A stretch of 64,000 nt of DNA from CAIVVT01 sp963838205 (GTDB lineage: Bacteria; Acidobacteriota; Terriglobia; Bryobacterales; Bryobacteraceae): assembly GCA_963838205.1 (NCBI GenBank), contig CAWIQF010000014.1, positions 186,001 through 250,000 on the forward strand, read 5' to 3'. This document shows positions 35,450 through 43,737 of the stretch, piece by piece. The position numbers and the translations under genes were made by a program. Each line of letters opens with the position of its first letter. The stretch's first letter is position 1. Under the pieces are notes generated by a model. That model was not told the origin of the DNA. It did not search any database and was given only the letters and a program-made list of their open reading frames with translations.

Positions 35450-37342
35450 TCAACCGGCCACGCCGGGCGGCGGGGCGGGGTTCATGGCGCCGGCCTCCCA
35501 GCGGGCTTCCTGTTTACAAAGGTGGTCGTACCAGGTGAACTTCAGGATCAGCGAAGTGACAGCCACGATGGCGGCGGCGACAGCGGCGCGCGTGAATTGC
35601 TGGATCACGAAATAGATCGGCAGCGCGACCAGCGTGATCTGCCAGACGATGCCGACAGCGACGTTGAACATGTCGCGCAGGAAATCCGGGTTGGGCTCGA
35701 AAGCGGGATCCTGCGCGCGGACCAGCTTGAGCACCGGACCCCAGAAGCCCCACGGGCGAACGCGGCGATAGAAGTCGATCAGCACCTGCTCCTCGTCGGG
35801 CTTGGTGAGCAGCGTGCCGGCGAGGCAGCCGATGATCGAGATGACGAAAATCAGCAGGAAGCCCAGCGAGACGTCGAGGTTCAACGAGCGGGCGCGCGCG
35901 AACTCCTGCACGCCGGGCAACGCGGCGAGCAGCGCCGGCACGGTGAGCGAAGACGTGATGCCCGCCACCATGCCCCAGAAGTAGCCGTAGCCGTTGAAGC
36001 GCCACCAGTACCACTTGAGGACGTTGGATGCGGTGTAGCCGCCCCACAGGCCGGAGACGATCCACAGCACCACGGAATTCACGCTGGCGACATACCAGCC
36101 GATGGCCACGCCCAGAACGACGACCACGAAGGAGCTGAGATAGCTCAGCCGGACGTAGGTGCGCGGGCTGGCGTCGGGGTTGATGAAGCGCTTGTAAATG
36201 TCGTTGACGAAGTACGGCGGCGCGGCGTTGACGGTGGCGGCGAAGTTGGACATGTACGCCGCCAGCAGGCCGGCGATCAAAAAGCCCAGCAGGCCGGCCG
36301 GCACGAAACGCGCCAAGGCGTAGGGCAGCACGAGTTCAAAATCCATGTGCGTGCCCATGCCGCGAATCTGATCGCTGAAGAAGACCACGGCCAAGATGGT
36401 CAGGCCGGTGATCAGGCAGTATCGCGGAAAGGTCAGCACGATGTTGACCCAACCGCTCATCATGGAGGCCTCGCGTGGATTCTTGGAAGAAAGGACGCGC
36501 TGCATGTCGTAGTTCGGCGCCGGGCCGGCGGCGCTGATCAGCACGCCCTTGAACAGCAGCATCATGACGAAGAAGCCGAACAGGCCGTAGCCGTCCTCGG
36601 CGATTTTGGCGTTGGCGGAAGGGATCAGCGACGACCAGTCGAGGTTCAGATGCCAGCCGAAAAAGAGGTCGTCCCAACCGGCGGGCACCGCGCGCGCGAG
36701 TGTGGCCGGGGCCACCTTGGTCATGGCAATGATGGCGACGGCAAAGGAGGCGATAGAGAGAATGCAGAATTGCAGTACCTCGGTAATGACCACGCTGAAC
36801 ATGCCGCCCTTGATGACGTAAATCGTGGTGATGGCGATGAGTCCCAGGGCGTATTGGTTCGGCGTCAGGTGCCAGGGCAGAAAGGTGGAAGCGAATTTCC
36901 CGATGCCTTTGAACCCATAACTGAAGAAGCCGATGATGCTGACGAAAGCATAGATGACGACGATAATGTGCGCCAGTTGCGCGCCACGGCCTTTGCCAAA
37001 GCGGGTCTGGATCCACTCGGCGCCGGTCATGGCATTGGAGCGGCGCAGCCAGGAGGAGAGGAAGACCATCAGGAAAACCTGGTTGAAAGTGGGCCACAAC
37101 CACGGGATCCAGACGCTTTTCAGGCCGTAAACGAACATCCAGTAAACCAGCAGCATGGTGCCGCTGATGTCGAACATGCCGGAGGCGTTGGAGATGCCGA
37201 GGACGTACCAGGGCATGGTGTTGCCGCCGAGGAAATAGGCCTTAAGATCGCGGGAGGCGCGGTGGGAAACCCAATAGCCGACCAGCACGGACGTCAGCAG
37301 GTAAGCAACAATGATGGCGACATCGACGGGGTGCAATTTCAT
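35450..37342 (-). CDS. Sodium:solute symporter (SSS), probable disaccharide importer
   Basis: A 630-residue membrane protein with about 14-15 helices, longer than the SSS at 2661. The N-terminus VAIIVAYLLTSVLVGYWVSH with FLGGNTMPWYVLGISNASG and the later PAGLLGFLIAGLLAAYMSNF resemble SGLT-like sugar/Na+ symporters with a C-terminal extension. It is the first gene of the operon with GH94, so it probably imports the GH94 substrate. The divergent promoter region holds the palindromes at 37411-37467. A TACAAT -10 candidate lies at 37385-37380; no good -35 or Shine-Dalgarno is seen. Confidence 0.9.
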   Translation of the reverse strand: MKLHPVDVAIIVAYLLTSVLVGYWVSHRASRDLKAYFLGGNTMPWYVLGISNASGMFDISGTMLLVYWMFVYGLKSVWIPWLWPTFNQVFLMVFLSSWLRRSNAMTGAEWIQTRFGKGRGAQLAHIIVVIYAFVSIIGFFSYGFKGIGKFASTFLPWHLTPNQYALGLIAITTIYVIKGGMFSVVITEVLQFCILSIASFAVAIIAMTKVAPATLARAVPAGWDDLFFGWHLNLDWSSLIPSANAKIAEDGYGLFGFFVMMLLFKGVLISAAGPAPNYDMQRVLSSKNPREASMMSGWVNIVLTFPRYCLITGLTILAVVFFSDQIRGMGTHMDFELVLPYALARFVPAGLLGFLIAGLLAAYMSNFAATVNAAPPYFVNDIYKRFINPDASPRTYVRLSYLSSFVVVVLGVAIGWYVASVNSVVLWIVSGLWGGYTASNVLKWYWWRFNGYGYFWGMVAGITSSLTVPALLAALPGVQEFARARSLNLDVSLGFLLIFVISIIGCLAGTLLTKPDEEQVLIDFYRRVRPWGFWGPVLKLVRAQDPAFEPNPDFLRDMFNVAVGIVWQITLVALPIYFVIQQFTRAAVAAAIVAVTSLILKFTWYDHLCKQEARWEAGAMNPAPPPGVAG

Positions 37343-37410
37343 AACAACGACTAGATAAAGCTTTCCGCACGGCCACGGGATTGTACAGTAATGCCAGTTA
37401 GCTGCCCGTG

Positions 37411-37443
37411 AGAAACGTTTAGTGCCTTAAGTTTCTAAAACGT
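37411..37443. promoter_or_regulatory. Nested inverted repeats near the SSS/GH94 promoter
   Basis: AGAAAC (37411-37416) pairs with GTTTCT (37431-37436), and ACGTTT (37415-37420) pairs with AAACGT (37438-37443). They lie just upstream of the minus-strand -10 candidate and could bind a dimeric regulator of the transporter operon. Confidence 0.35.
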
Positions 37444-37449
37444 ACAGAC

Positions 37450-37467
37450 GTTACTCAGGTGAGTAAC
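37450..37467. promoter_or_regulatory. Perfect palindromic operator candidate
   Basis: GTTACTCA (37450-37457) and TGAGTAAC (37460-37467) are exact reverse complements with a GG centre. The site overlaps the -35 position expected for the TATGAT box at 37482-37487, which lies only 13 bp before the ATG of the malectin-domain gene. That gene would then be almost leaderless and could be repressed by a protein bound here. Confidence 0.6.
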
Positions 37468-37499
37468 AAGAGGCCGCGTGATATGATATTGCCGGTCAG

Positions 37500-39056
37500 A
37501 TGAGTGAGCCGGCACGTTCTGTAACAACGGAAGAGGTGTGGGCCGAGGTGAATGCGATCATCGCCTCGCCGGCGTTCGCGCACTCGCCGCGGCTGGGGCG
37601 GCTGATCGTTTATCTCTGCACGAAGTCGCTGCGGGGCGAGGCCGGGCAGATCAAAGACTATACCATCGGTGTCGAAGTATTGGAGCGGCCGGCGAGTTTC
37701 AACCCGGCGGTGGACGCCAGCGCGCGGGTGGAAGTGCACCGGCTGCGCAAGCGGCTGCGGGAGTATTACGAGCGCCAGGGATCCGAAGACAGGCTGCGAA
37801 TCACGATCCCGGCGGGGCAGTATGCTCCGTCTTTCACGCCGTGGGAGTCCAGCGCGTATCCACCCCTCGCGACGCCAGCGGGCGCGACCGCAGGCGCGGA
37901 GGAAACAGGCAGCGCGGCGCGTCTGGAGCGCGTGGACCGGGGAGCGGGGCTAGGCGCGGGCGGACGCGTGCAGGAATGGCTGCACGGTCCGCGAGGGCTG
38001 ATCGGCCGGCTGATCGAGAAAGCCAGCTTTCGGACGCGGGCGACGCGCGAGAGGGAAAGCGCAAGCGCGGCGGCGGCGCGCGTTCAGGAGATCCTTCCCA
38101 CGGCGGCCGTGCGGCTTAACTGCGGGCAGCGGCTGGCGCGCGGCGGGCGTCCCGGCCAGCAGTGGCTGGCGGATCAGTATTACGAGGGCGGCGAGTTGAT
38201 TGAAATGCCGCGGCAGCACATCGCGCGGGCCTTCGATCCGCAACTGTTCCAATACGCCCGCAGCGGGGACTTCAGCTACCACATTCCACTGGCCGCGGGC
38301 TCCTACGAACTGCACCTGCATTTTGTGGAGACGACGTACGGACCGGGCGCGCCGGGCGGCGCGGGCGAGTTCAGCCGGGTTTTCGACGTGTACGCCAACG
38401 GGCGGCCGATTCTGAGGAGTTTCGACATCGTGTCGGATGCCGGGGGGCCTTTCATCGCCGACGAACGCGTGTTCAAGGACATCACTCCGGACTCGGACGG
38501 GATGCTGCACCTGCGCTTCGCGAGTAAGCGCGAACGGACGCGCGTCAACGCCATCGAGATCGTGCCGGCCGAGCCGCAGCGGCTGAACCCGATCCGGATC
38601 TACCTTCGCGAGAGCGCGCACACGGACGCGAACGGGCAGGTGTGGATGCCCGAGAGCTACGCCAGCGGCGGGCAGATCGCACAGCATCAGCAACCGGTGG
38701 CGGGGGCGCGCGACCAGGAGCTCTACGTGGCCGAGCGCTTCGGCCATTTCAGCTATGCCATTCCAGTGGATGGCGGCTTTCACAAGCTGTCGCTCCACTT
38801 CGCCGAGAAGTTCTTCGGCCCTGTCAACCCGGCTGGGCTGGGGGGCGTGGGGAGCCGGTTGTTCGATGTGCACTGCAACGGCGTGGCGCTGCTCCGCGAG
38901 TTCGACATCTTCAAAGAGGTGGGCGCGAACCGCGCCTGCGTCAAGACCTTCCACGGACTGAAGCCCAACGGCCAGGGCAAGTTGGTGGTAGCGTTCTCGC
39001 CGATCCGTGATTACGCGTCGCTCTACGCCATAGAGGTCGTGGACCAGGGCGGTTAG
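37500..39056 (+). CDS. Putative cytoplasmic sugar-responsive regulator: acidobacterial N-terminal module plus two malectin domains
   Basis: A 518-residue soluble protein with no signal peptide or membrane segment. Residues ~10-112 form a module frequent, from memory, in Acidobacteria, with IKDYTIGVEVLERPASFNPA and VEVHRLRKRLREYYERQG. Elsewhere it heads TolB/TPR or cyclase-type proteins. A linker (113-200) is followed by two malectin-like carbohydrate-binding domains: ~203-356 (VRLNCGQ, FSYHIPLAAGSYELHLHFVE, SFDIV) and ~366-515 (FSYAIPVDGGFHKLSLHFAE, EFDIF). Malectins bind di-glucosides. Placement divergent from a disaccharide importer/phosphorylase operon, with a palindrome between, suggests it senses the disaccharide and controls both units. 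DNA binding by the N-terminal module is not shown. Confidence 0.75.
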   Translation: MSEPARSVTTEEVWAEVNAIIASPAFAHSPRLGRLIVYLCTKSLRGEAGQIKDYTIGVEVLERPASFNPAVDASARVEVHRLRKRLREYYERQGSEDRLRITIPAGQYAPSFTPWESSAYPPLATPAGATAGAEETGSAARLERVDRGAGLGAGGRVQEWLHGPRGLIGRLIEKASFRTRATRERESASAAAARVQEILPTAAVRLNCGQRLARGGRPGQQWLADQYYEGGELIEMPRQHIARAFDPQLFQYARSGDFSYHIPLAAGSYELHLHFVETTYGPGAPGGAGEFSRVFDVYANGRPILRSFDIVSDAGGPFIADERVFKDITPDSDGMLHLRFASKRERTRVNAIEIVPAEPQRLNPIRIYLRESAHTDANGQVWMPESYASGGQIAQHQQPVAGARDQELYVAERFGHFSYAIPVDGGFHKLSLHFAEKFFGPVNPAGLGGVGSRLFDVHCNGVALLREFDIFKEVGANRACVKTFHGLKPNGQGKLVVAFSPIRDYASLYAIEVVDQGG

Positions 39057-39168
39057 GGCGCGGCTCGAAAAAGCGCGCGCGCTCTACAGGCGGGCGCGGG
39101 AAGTGCCGATTGGTGATTATGGATATGCAGGGCAATCGGCGCAAACGGATTCAGGAGCGGCACACAGC

Positions 39169-40458
39169 ATGGACAGCAGACGAACGTTTCTGGCGGGGGC
39201 GGGCGCCGCCGTAGTATCTCAACTCCCCGCGGCGCGCGCGCTCGGAGCCAACGACCGCATCCGGATCGCAGTGCTGGGCGTCCACGGGCGCGGCCAGGAC
39301 CACATCCAGAGCCTGATGAAACAGCGCGACGTGGAACTCGTGGCGCTGTGCGACCCCGACCTGCAGGTGGCGCGGGAGCGTGCCGCCGGCTTCGAGAAAA
39401 CCTACGGCCGCCAGATCCGGATCGAACAAGACCTGCGGCGCATCTTCGACGACCAACAGATCGACGCGGTCACCATCGCCACGCCCAACCATTGGCACGC
39501 GCTGGCCGCCATCTGGGCCTGCCAGGCGGGCAAGGACGTGTATGTCGAGAAGCCCGGCGCGCACAACATTTACGAGGGCCGCAAGCTGGTCGTGGCGGCG
39601 CACAAGTACAAGCGCATCGTCCAGCACGGCGTGCAATTGCGCAGCTCGGAAGCGATTCAGGAGGCCGTCGCGCATCTGCGTAAGGGCGCCATCGGAAACG
39701 TCTATATGGCGCGCGGATTGGTGTTTCGCTGGCGCCCGTCGATTGGACATAAAGGCAACGAGGCGCCGCCGGCGACGCTGAACTACGACCTATGGACGGG
39801 CCCGGCGCAGCAGGAGCCGTTCTCGCGGCGGCTGGTCCATTACAACTGGCACTGGACCTGGAGCTACGGCAACGGCGACGTGGGCAACCAGGGCATCCAT
39901 GAGACCGACATGTGCCTGTGGGGCCTGGGCCTGGAGCGGCTGCCGAACAAGATCACGGCGATGGGCGGGAAATACCTGTTCGACGACGACAAACAGACGC
40001 CGGAAGTGCTGACCACGCTGTTCCAATACCCCGCGGAAAAGAAGCTGATCCAATTCGAAGTGCGGCCCTGGTGCACGAACCGGGAAGACGGTGTCGATGT
40101 GGGCAACATCTTCTACGGCTCTGAAGGATACCTGGTGATCAACGGCTATAGCTCCTACCAGATCTACCTCGGCCAGAAACGCGAGCAGGGCCCCGGGCGT
40201 AAGACCGGCGACCCGCTCGACGACCACTTCGCCAACTGGCTGAAAGCAGTGCGTTCGCGCAAGCCGGAGGAACAGAACGGCCCGGTGGAGACGGCGCACC
40301 GCGCCTCGGCGCTGGCGCACCTGGGCAACATCTCATTCCGGCTGGGCCGCGCGCTGGAATTCGACGCCGACCGCGAGAAGTTCGTGGCAGACGCCGAGGC
40401 CAACGCCATGTTGACGCGGGCCTATCGCGAGCCGTTCGTGGTGCGCGAAACGGTGTAG
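39169..40458 (+). CDS. Tat-exported Gfo/Idh/MocA family oxidoreductase (copy 2)
   Basis: A 429-residue protein with the twin-arginine leader DSRRTFLAGAGAAVVSQLPA. The Rossmann motif is IRIAVLGVHGRGQDH and the catalytic motif E127-K128-P129 is in GKDVYVEKP. The substrate domain carries YNWHWTWSYGNGDVGNQGIH, nearly identical to copy 1. It probably oxidises a sugar or glycoside in the periplasm. The start at 39169 is set by the Tat signal and AGGAG at 39152-39156; an upstream in-frame ATG at 39103 would bury the signal. It follows the malectin-domain gene by 112 bp. Confidence 0.9.
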   Translation: MDSRRTFLAGAGAAVVSQLPAARALGANDRIRIAVLGVHGRGQDHIQSLMKQRDVELVALCDPDLQVARERAAGFEKTYGRQIRIEQDLRRIFDDQQIDAVTIATPNHWHALAAIWACQAGKDVYVEKPGAHNIYEGRKLVVAAHKYKRIVQHGVQLRSSEAIQEAVAHLRKGAIGNVYMARGLVFRWRPSIGHKGNEAPPATLNYDLWTGPAQQEPFSRRLVHYNWHWTWSYGNGDVGNQGIHETDMCLWGLGLERLPNKITAMGGKYLFDDDKQTPEVLTTLFQYPAEKKLIQFEVRPWCTNREDGVDVGNIFYGSEGYLVINGYSSYQIYLGQKREQGPGRKTGDPLDDHFANWLKAVRSRKPEEQNGPVETAHRASALAHLGNISFRLGRALEFDADREKFVADAEANAMLTRAYREPFVVRETV

Positions 40459-40553
40459 CACGCGGCCGCTGCCGGCGCCGCGAGCCGCGCCAGATTTTTC
40501 GATATTGGTCCAGGCCCGAAGCGCTGAAACAATACCGGGCCGCCGCTTGGCCG

Positions 40554-41957
40554 CTACCCGGCCGGTTGGGTTTTTCGCGGCGCCATGCTCCACAATCGGT
40601 CGCCGGAGCGTTCGTTGTCCCACATCGTGGTGGGCTCGAAATAGCCCGTGCCCGGAGCCAGGTGCTGGCGCACCGCATCCTCGTTGAGCGTGATCCCCAG
40701 GCCCGGTTTGTCGGGCACGGCGATGTAGCCCTTGTTGATGATTGGCTTTTCGATGCCTTCCACCACGTCCTGCCACCATGGAACGTCGAGCGAGTGGTTC
40801 TCGCAGGCCAGGAAATTTTCGGTGGCCGCGGCGCAGTGCACACTGGCCAGCGCGCCAATCGGCAGGCCGGCGTAGTGCATCGCCATCGGCACGCCGTACT
40901 CCATCGCCGCGTCGCCGATCTTGTGCGTCTCCAGAATTCCGCCCGATGTGGAAATATCGGGGTGAATTTTGCGAACCGCCTGCTTCTGGCACAGATTGAT
41001 GAAGCCCTCTTTCAGGTAAATGTCTTCGCCGGTCAAAATCGGCACGGGGCTTTCATCGGTGATGTGCTTCAGCAGGTCGGTGTATTGCCAGGGGATCACA
41101 TCCTCCATCCACTCGAGGTTGTATTTCTCATAGGCGCGGGCGAGGCGGATAATCGAATTCACACCGACGTGGCCCAGGTGGTCCATGGAGAGCGGGATTT
41201 CCATGCCCACGGCTTCGCGGATCGCCGCGACAAACTCGCACAGCTTCTCGATGCCCTTGTCGGTGACTTCCATCCCGGTGAACATGTGCGGCAGGCCGAA
41301 TTGTTCCCAGCGGCTCATATCCGCGGGGCGTGTGAGCGTGTCGGGAATTTTTGAGACCATCTCCACGCCGAGGTCCATCTTCAGCCACGTCAGCCCCATG
41401 ACCTCCTTGCGCTCCTTCATGCGCTGGGCGTAGATCTTGGGGTCGTTCGATTCTTCGGTGTCGGCGTAAATGCGGATCTTGTCGCGGAATTTGCCGCCCA
41501 GCATCTGGTAAATCGGCACGCCGTAGACTTTGCCGGCGATGTCCCACAGCGCCTCTTCGATCGCCACCACTCCGCCCGCCTGCCGCGCGTGGCCGCCGAA
41601 CTGTTTAATGCGGTTGAACAACCGCGTGATGTTGAGCGGATTCTGGCCGACGATACGGCTCTTGAGAATCAGGGCATAAGTCGAACTCGCTCCGTCGCGG
41701 ACCTCGCCGAGTCCGTAAACACCCTGGTTGGTGTCGATGCGGATGATGGTGCAGGGACTGGGTCCGGGCTTGACGACCGTGGCGATGCGCAGGTCCGTGA
41801 TCTTCAGGGTCGAAGGGCTCGAATTGGGGTTCACATTCTTGATCGGAGTCTCCTGGTCGGCCTTGACGCTCCGGCTCAGCAGCGCCCCCGCCAGCACCGT
41901 CGCCGACGATCTGAACAACCCTCTTCGGCCAATCTTGCCGGTATTCTGATTCGACAT
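40554..41957 (-). CDS. Enolase-superfamily enzyme (mandelate racemase/muconate lactonising type), Tat-exported
   Basis: A 467-residue protein. The N-terminus GRRGLFRSSATVLAGALLSR is a probable Tat signal. The capping domain begins near LKITDLRIATVV. Barrel features are WLKMDLGVE, metal ligands around SMDHLGHVG, EWMEDVIPW and ILTGEDIYLKEGF, and a catalytic His region in AMHYAGLPIGALASVHCAA. It resembles sugar-acid dehydratases such as galactonate dehydratase, so it may dehydrate an aldonic acid made by the Gfo/Idh enzymes. It is convergent with copy 2. Confidence 0.87.
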   Translation of the reverse strand: MSNQNTGKIGRRGLFRSSATVLAGALLSRSVKADQETPIKNVNPNSSPSTLKITDLRIATVVKPGPSPCTIIRIDTNQGVYGLGEVRDGASSTYALILKSRIVGQNPLNITRLFNRIKQFGGHARQAGGVVAIEEALWDIAGKVYGVPIYQMLGGKFRDKIRIYADTEESNDPKIYAQRMKERKEVMGLTWLKMDLGVEMVSKIPDTLTRPADMSRWEQFGLPHMFTGMEVTDKGIEKLCEFVAAIREAVGMEIPLSMDHLGHVGVNSIIRLARAYEKYNLEWMEDVIPWQYTDLLKHITDESPVPILTGEDIYLKEGFINLCQKQAVRKIHPDISTSGGILETHKIGDAAMEYGVPMAMHYAGLPIGALASVHCAAATENFLACENHSLDVPWWQDVVEGIEKPIINKGYIAVPDKPGLGITLNEDAVRQHLAPGTGYFEPTTMWDNERSGDRLWSMAPRKTQPAG

Positions 41958-42123
41958 TGGTCCTATCCCTTTCCGCGGTTCTTGAGTCAGCAAATGCCCA
42001 TTCTATTACCAAACAGTCCATGAACGCCTCGCCGGGCAATGAGACTCGGCAGGAAGCCAGGGGCAGCGTCATGGCATGACGCCGATACCGCGGCGCCGTC
42101 CAATTTTTGGCTGACGTTCCGAC

Positions 42124-42486
42124 TTACTCGCCAGACTCGGTCGCGAGGATGGCGGCAATCTGGTCCCTGAGTCGCGGCAGATCGTCGTGGATGGTCTGCC
42201 AGATTAAGACCCAATCGAGGACGAAATACTCGTGGACCACACGATTGCGGAGCGATACGATGAGCGGCCAAGGAATCCCAGCATGGCGGTCGCGCAGTTG
42301 TGAAGAGAGGCGGCCGGCGGCTTCGCCGATGATCCCCAAATGATGCAGGATAGCAGCCTGCCGCAGTTCGTCGGCCATAAGCGCGGCGAGATCAATTGCG
42401 GCACAGAACTGCAAGATCTTTGTGGCACTCGTCACGATGTCGTCCAGAATGGCCGCGTCACGCCGCATATAAGAGCTTCGCGTCAT
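42124..42486 (-). CDS. hepT: HepT-like HEPN ribonuclease toxin
   Basis: A 120-residue all-helical protein of the DUF86/HepT family. The RNase motif R80-x4-H85-x-Y87 (RNRVVHEY) is intact. HepT cleaves RNA; its MntA partner inactivates it by AMPylating the motif tyrosine. The frame overlaps the end of the mntA-like gene by 29 bp; an in-frame ATG at 42468 would shorten the overlap to 11. The gene order, antitoxin first, fits the HepT/MntA systems. Confidence 0.9.
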   Translation of the reverse strand: MTRSSYMRRDAAILDDIVTSATKILQFCAAIDLAALMADELRQAAILHHLGIIGEAAGRLSSQLRDRHAGIPWPLIVSLRNRVVHEYFVLDWVLIWQTIHDDLPRLRDQIAAILATESGE

Positions 42487-42763
42487 TAAGAATGTCAGGC
42501 CGGAGGCGAGGCTTCAGGCCACGCTTGGAGACCAGGTCAACCCGGCGGCCGAGCAGAGCGGCCAGGTCCAATTCCAATTGCGCGAACTCAAACAACCCGA
42601 TTCCGGCGTCGGGCTGGAACTCAACCAGGAGGTCGATGTCGCTGTCGGGACGCATCTCTCCGCGCGAGGCCGAACCGAAAACCGACAGCTCGAGCACCCG
42701 GTACTTGCGGCACAACTCCGCAATGTGACCAGACGGCACTACGATACACGGGGGTAGCGTCAT
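42458..42763 (-). CDS. mntA: MntA-like nucleotidyltransferase antitoxin
   Basis: A 101-residue minimal nucleotidyltransferase. The active site G30-S31-x10-D42-x-D44 lies in FGSASRGEMRPDSDIDLLVE, and a third carboxylate is in VDLVSKRG. Family members transfer AMP from ATP to the Tyr of HepT. AGAGG lies shortly before the ATG at 42763. The pair is flanked by unrelated metabolic genes and is probably an acquired module. Confidence 0.9.
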   Translation of the reverse strand: MTLPPCIVVPSGHIAELCRKYRVLELSVFGSASRGEMRPDSDIDLLVEFQPDAGIGLFEFAQLELDLAALLGRRVDLVSKRGLKPRLRPDILNDAKLLYAA

Positions 42764-42824
42764 GAGCAGCCTCTGATTCGATTATGAAGGAAATCCGAGT
42801 GTAGATCGCGAGCCGGTTCCGCGG

Positions 42825-43574
42825 CTACTTCGACAATTTGGGAACGCCACCGATCAGCGTCAGCAGGCCGCCGTCAACGGTCCACACGGCGCCGGTCACG
42901 AAAGACGCCGCGGGGTGCGCGAGAAAAGCGATGACTTCCGCGATCTCCGCCGATTTCGCGATCCGGCCCAGCGGGTGCATGCGCGCGCAGGCCTCGTAGA
43001 CCGAGTCAGGATCGGGGTCGAGCGCGGCCGAGGCGGCGAACATCGGCGTATCGACGCTGCCCGGGCAGACCTCGTTCACGCGGATTCCGTCGGCGGCGAA
43101 ATCCAGCGCCATCGAACGCGTGAGCCCGGTCAGCGCGTGCTTGCTGGTGGCGTAGGCGAAAACGTTGCGCTGGGTCGCCAGAGCCTGAACCGAGGAGACG
43201 ATGACGATCGACCCGCCGCGCCCGCGCATGTGCGGAATCGCGGCGCGGGCCACGTTCCAGACGCCGCGCAGATTGATGTTCAGCGTGCGATCCCATTCGG
43301 CGTCGGTGGTGGTCAGAGCGGTGCCATAAGTCTGGATTCCGGCGGCGGCGACGACGATATCGATGCCCCCGGTCTGCGCGGCAATGCTGTCGACGGCGCC
43401 CTGGACTTCGTCAAAGCGGGCGACGTCTGCGTGGATCGCCGGCAGCCCGCCGGCGCCGTCGCGAACGTCCAGGACGAAGACCCGCGCTCCGCGCTGGTTC
43501 AATAATTCGGCCGCCGCGGCTCCGATGCCCGAGGCCCCGCCGCTCACGATCGCCACTCGATTGCCGAAATCCAT
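42825..43574 (-). CDS. Short-chain dehydrogenase/reductase (SDR)
   Basis: A 249-residue classical SDR with VAIVSGGASGIGAAAAELL (cofactor), the structural NAAG-equivalent VAAAGIQ, catalytic Ser in SSVQA, and Tyr/Lys in AYATSKHALTGL. The C-terminus TGAVWTVDGGL is typical. The start at 43574 is set by AGGAGG 9 nt upstream; a longer frame through the divergent gap is rejected. It may oxidise a sugar or polyol, given the neighbourhood. It is divergent from the OPT gene. Confidence 0.9.
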   Translation of the reverse strand: MDFGNRVAIVSGGASGIGAAAAELLNQRGARVFVLDVRDGAGGLPAIHADVARFDEVQGAVDSIAAQTGGIDIVVAAAGIQTYGTALTTTDAEWDRTLNINLRGVWNVARAAIPHMRGRGGSIVIVSSVQALATQRNVFAYATSKHALTGLTRSMALDFAADGIRVNEVCPGSVDTPMFAASAALDPDPDSVYEACARMHPLGRIAKSAEIAEVIAFLAHPAASFVTGAVWTVDGGLLTLIGGVPKLSK

Positions 43575-43737
43575 GGATCCTGCCTCCTGCGCCTGCCCCT
43601 GCCTCAACACAATGATAACCTCGCTCGGGCAGCGGCTTGGGATGCACCCGCGCATCCAAAAGATCCGCGCCAGACGGACAGAGCGCACGTCACGTGCACC
43701 GCCACGCCACACCGCGCTCTTGCTACCATCGGCACTT

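Noticed and set aside
35402..37354. A 650-codon open frame on the plus strand
   Set aside because: It mirrors the SSS transporter; its His/Asp/Gln-rich translation is what an antisense read of a hydrophobic protein gives.
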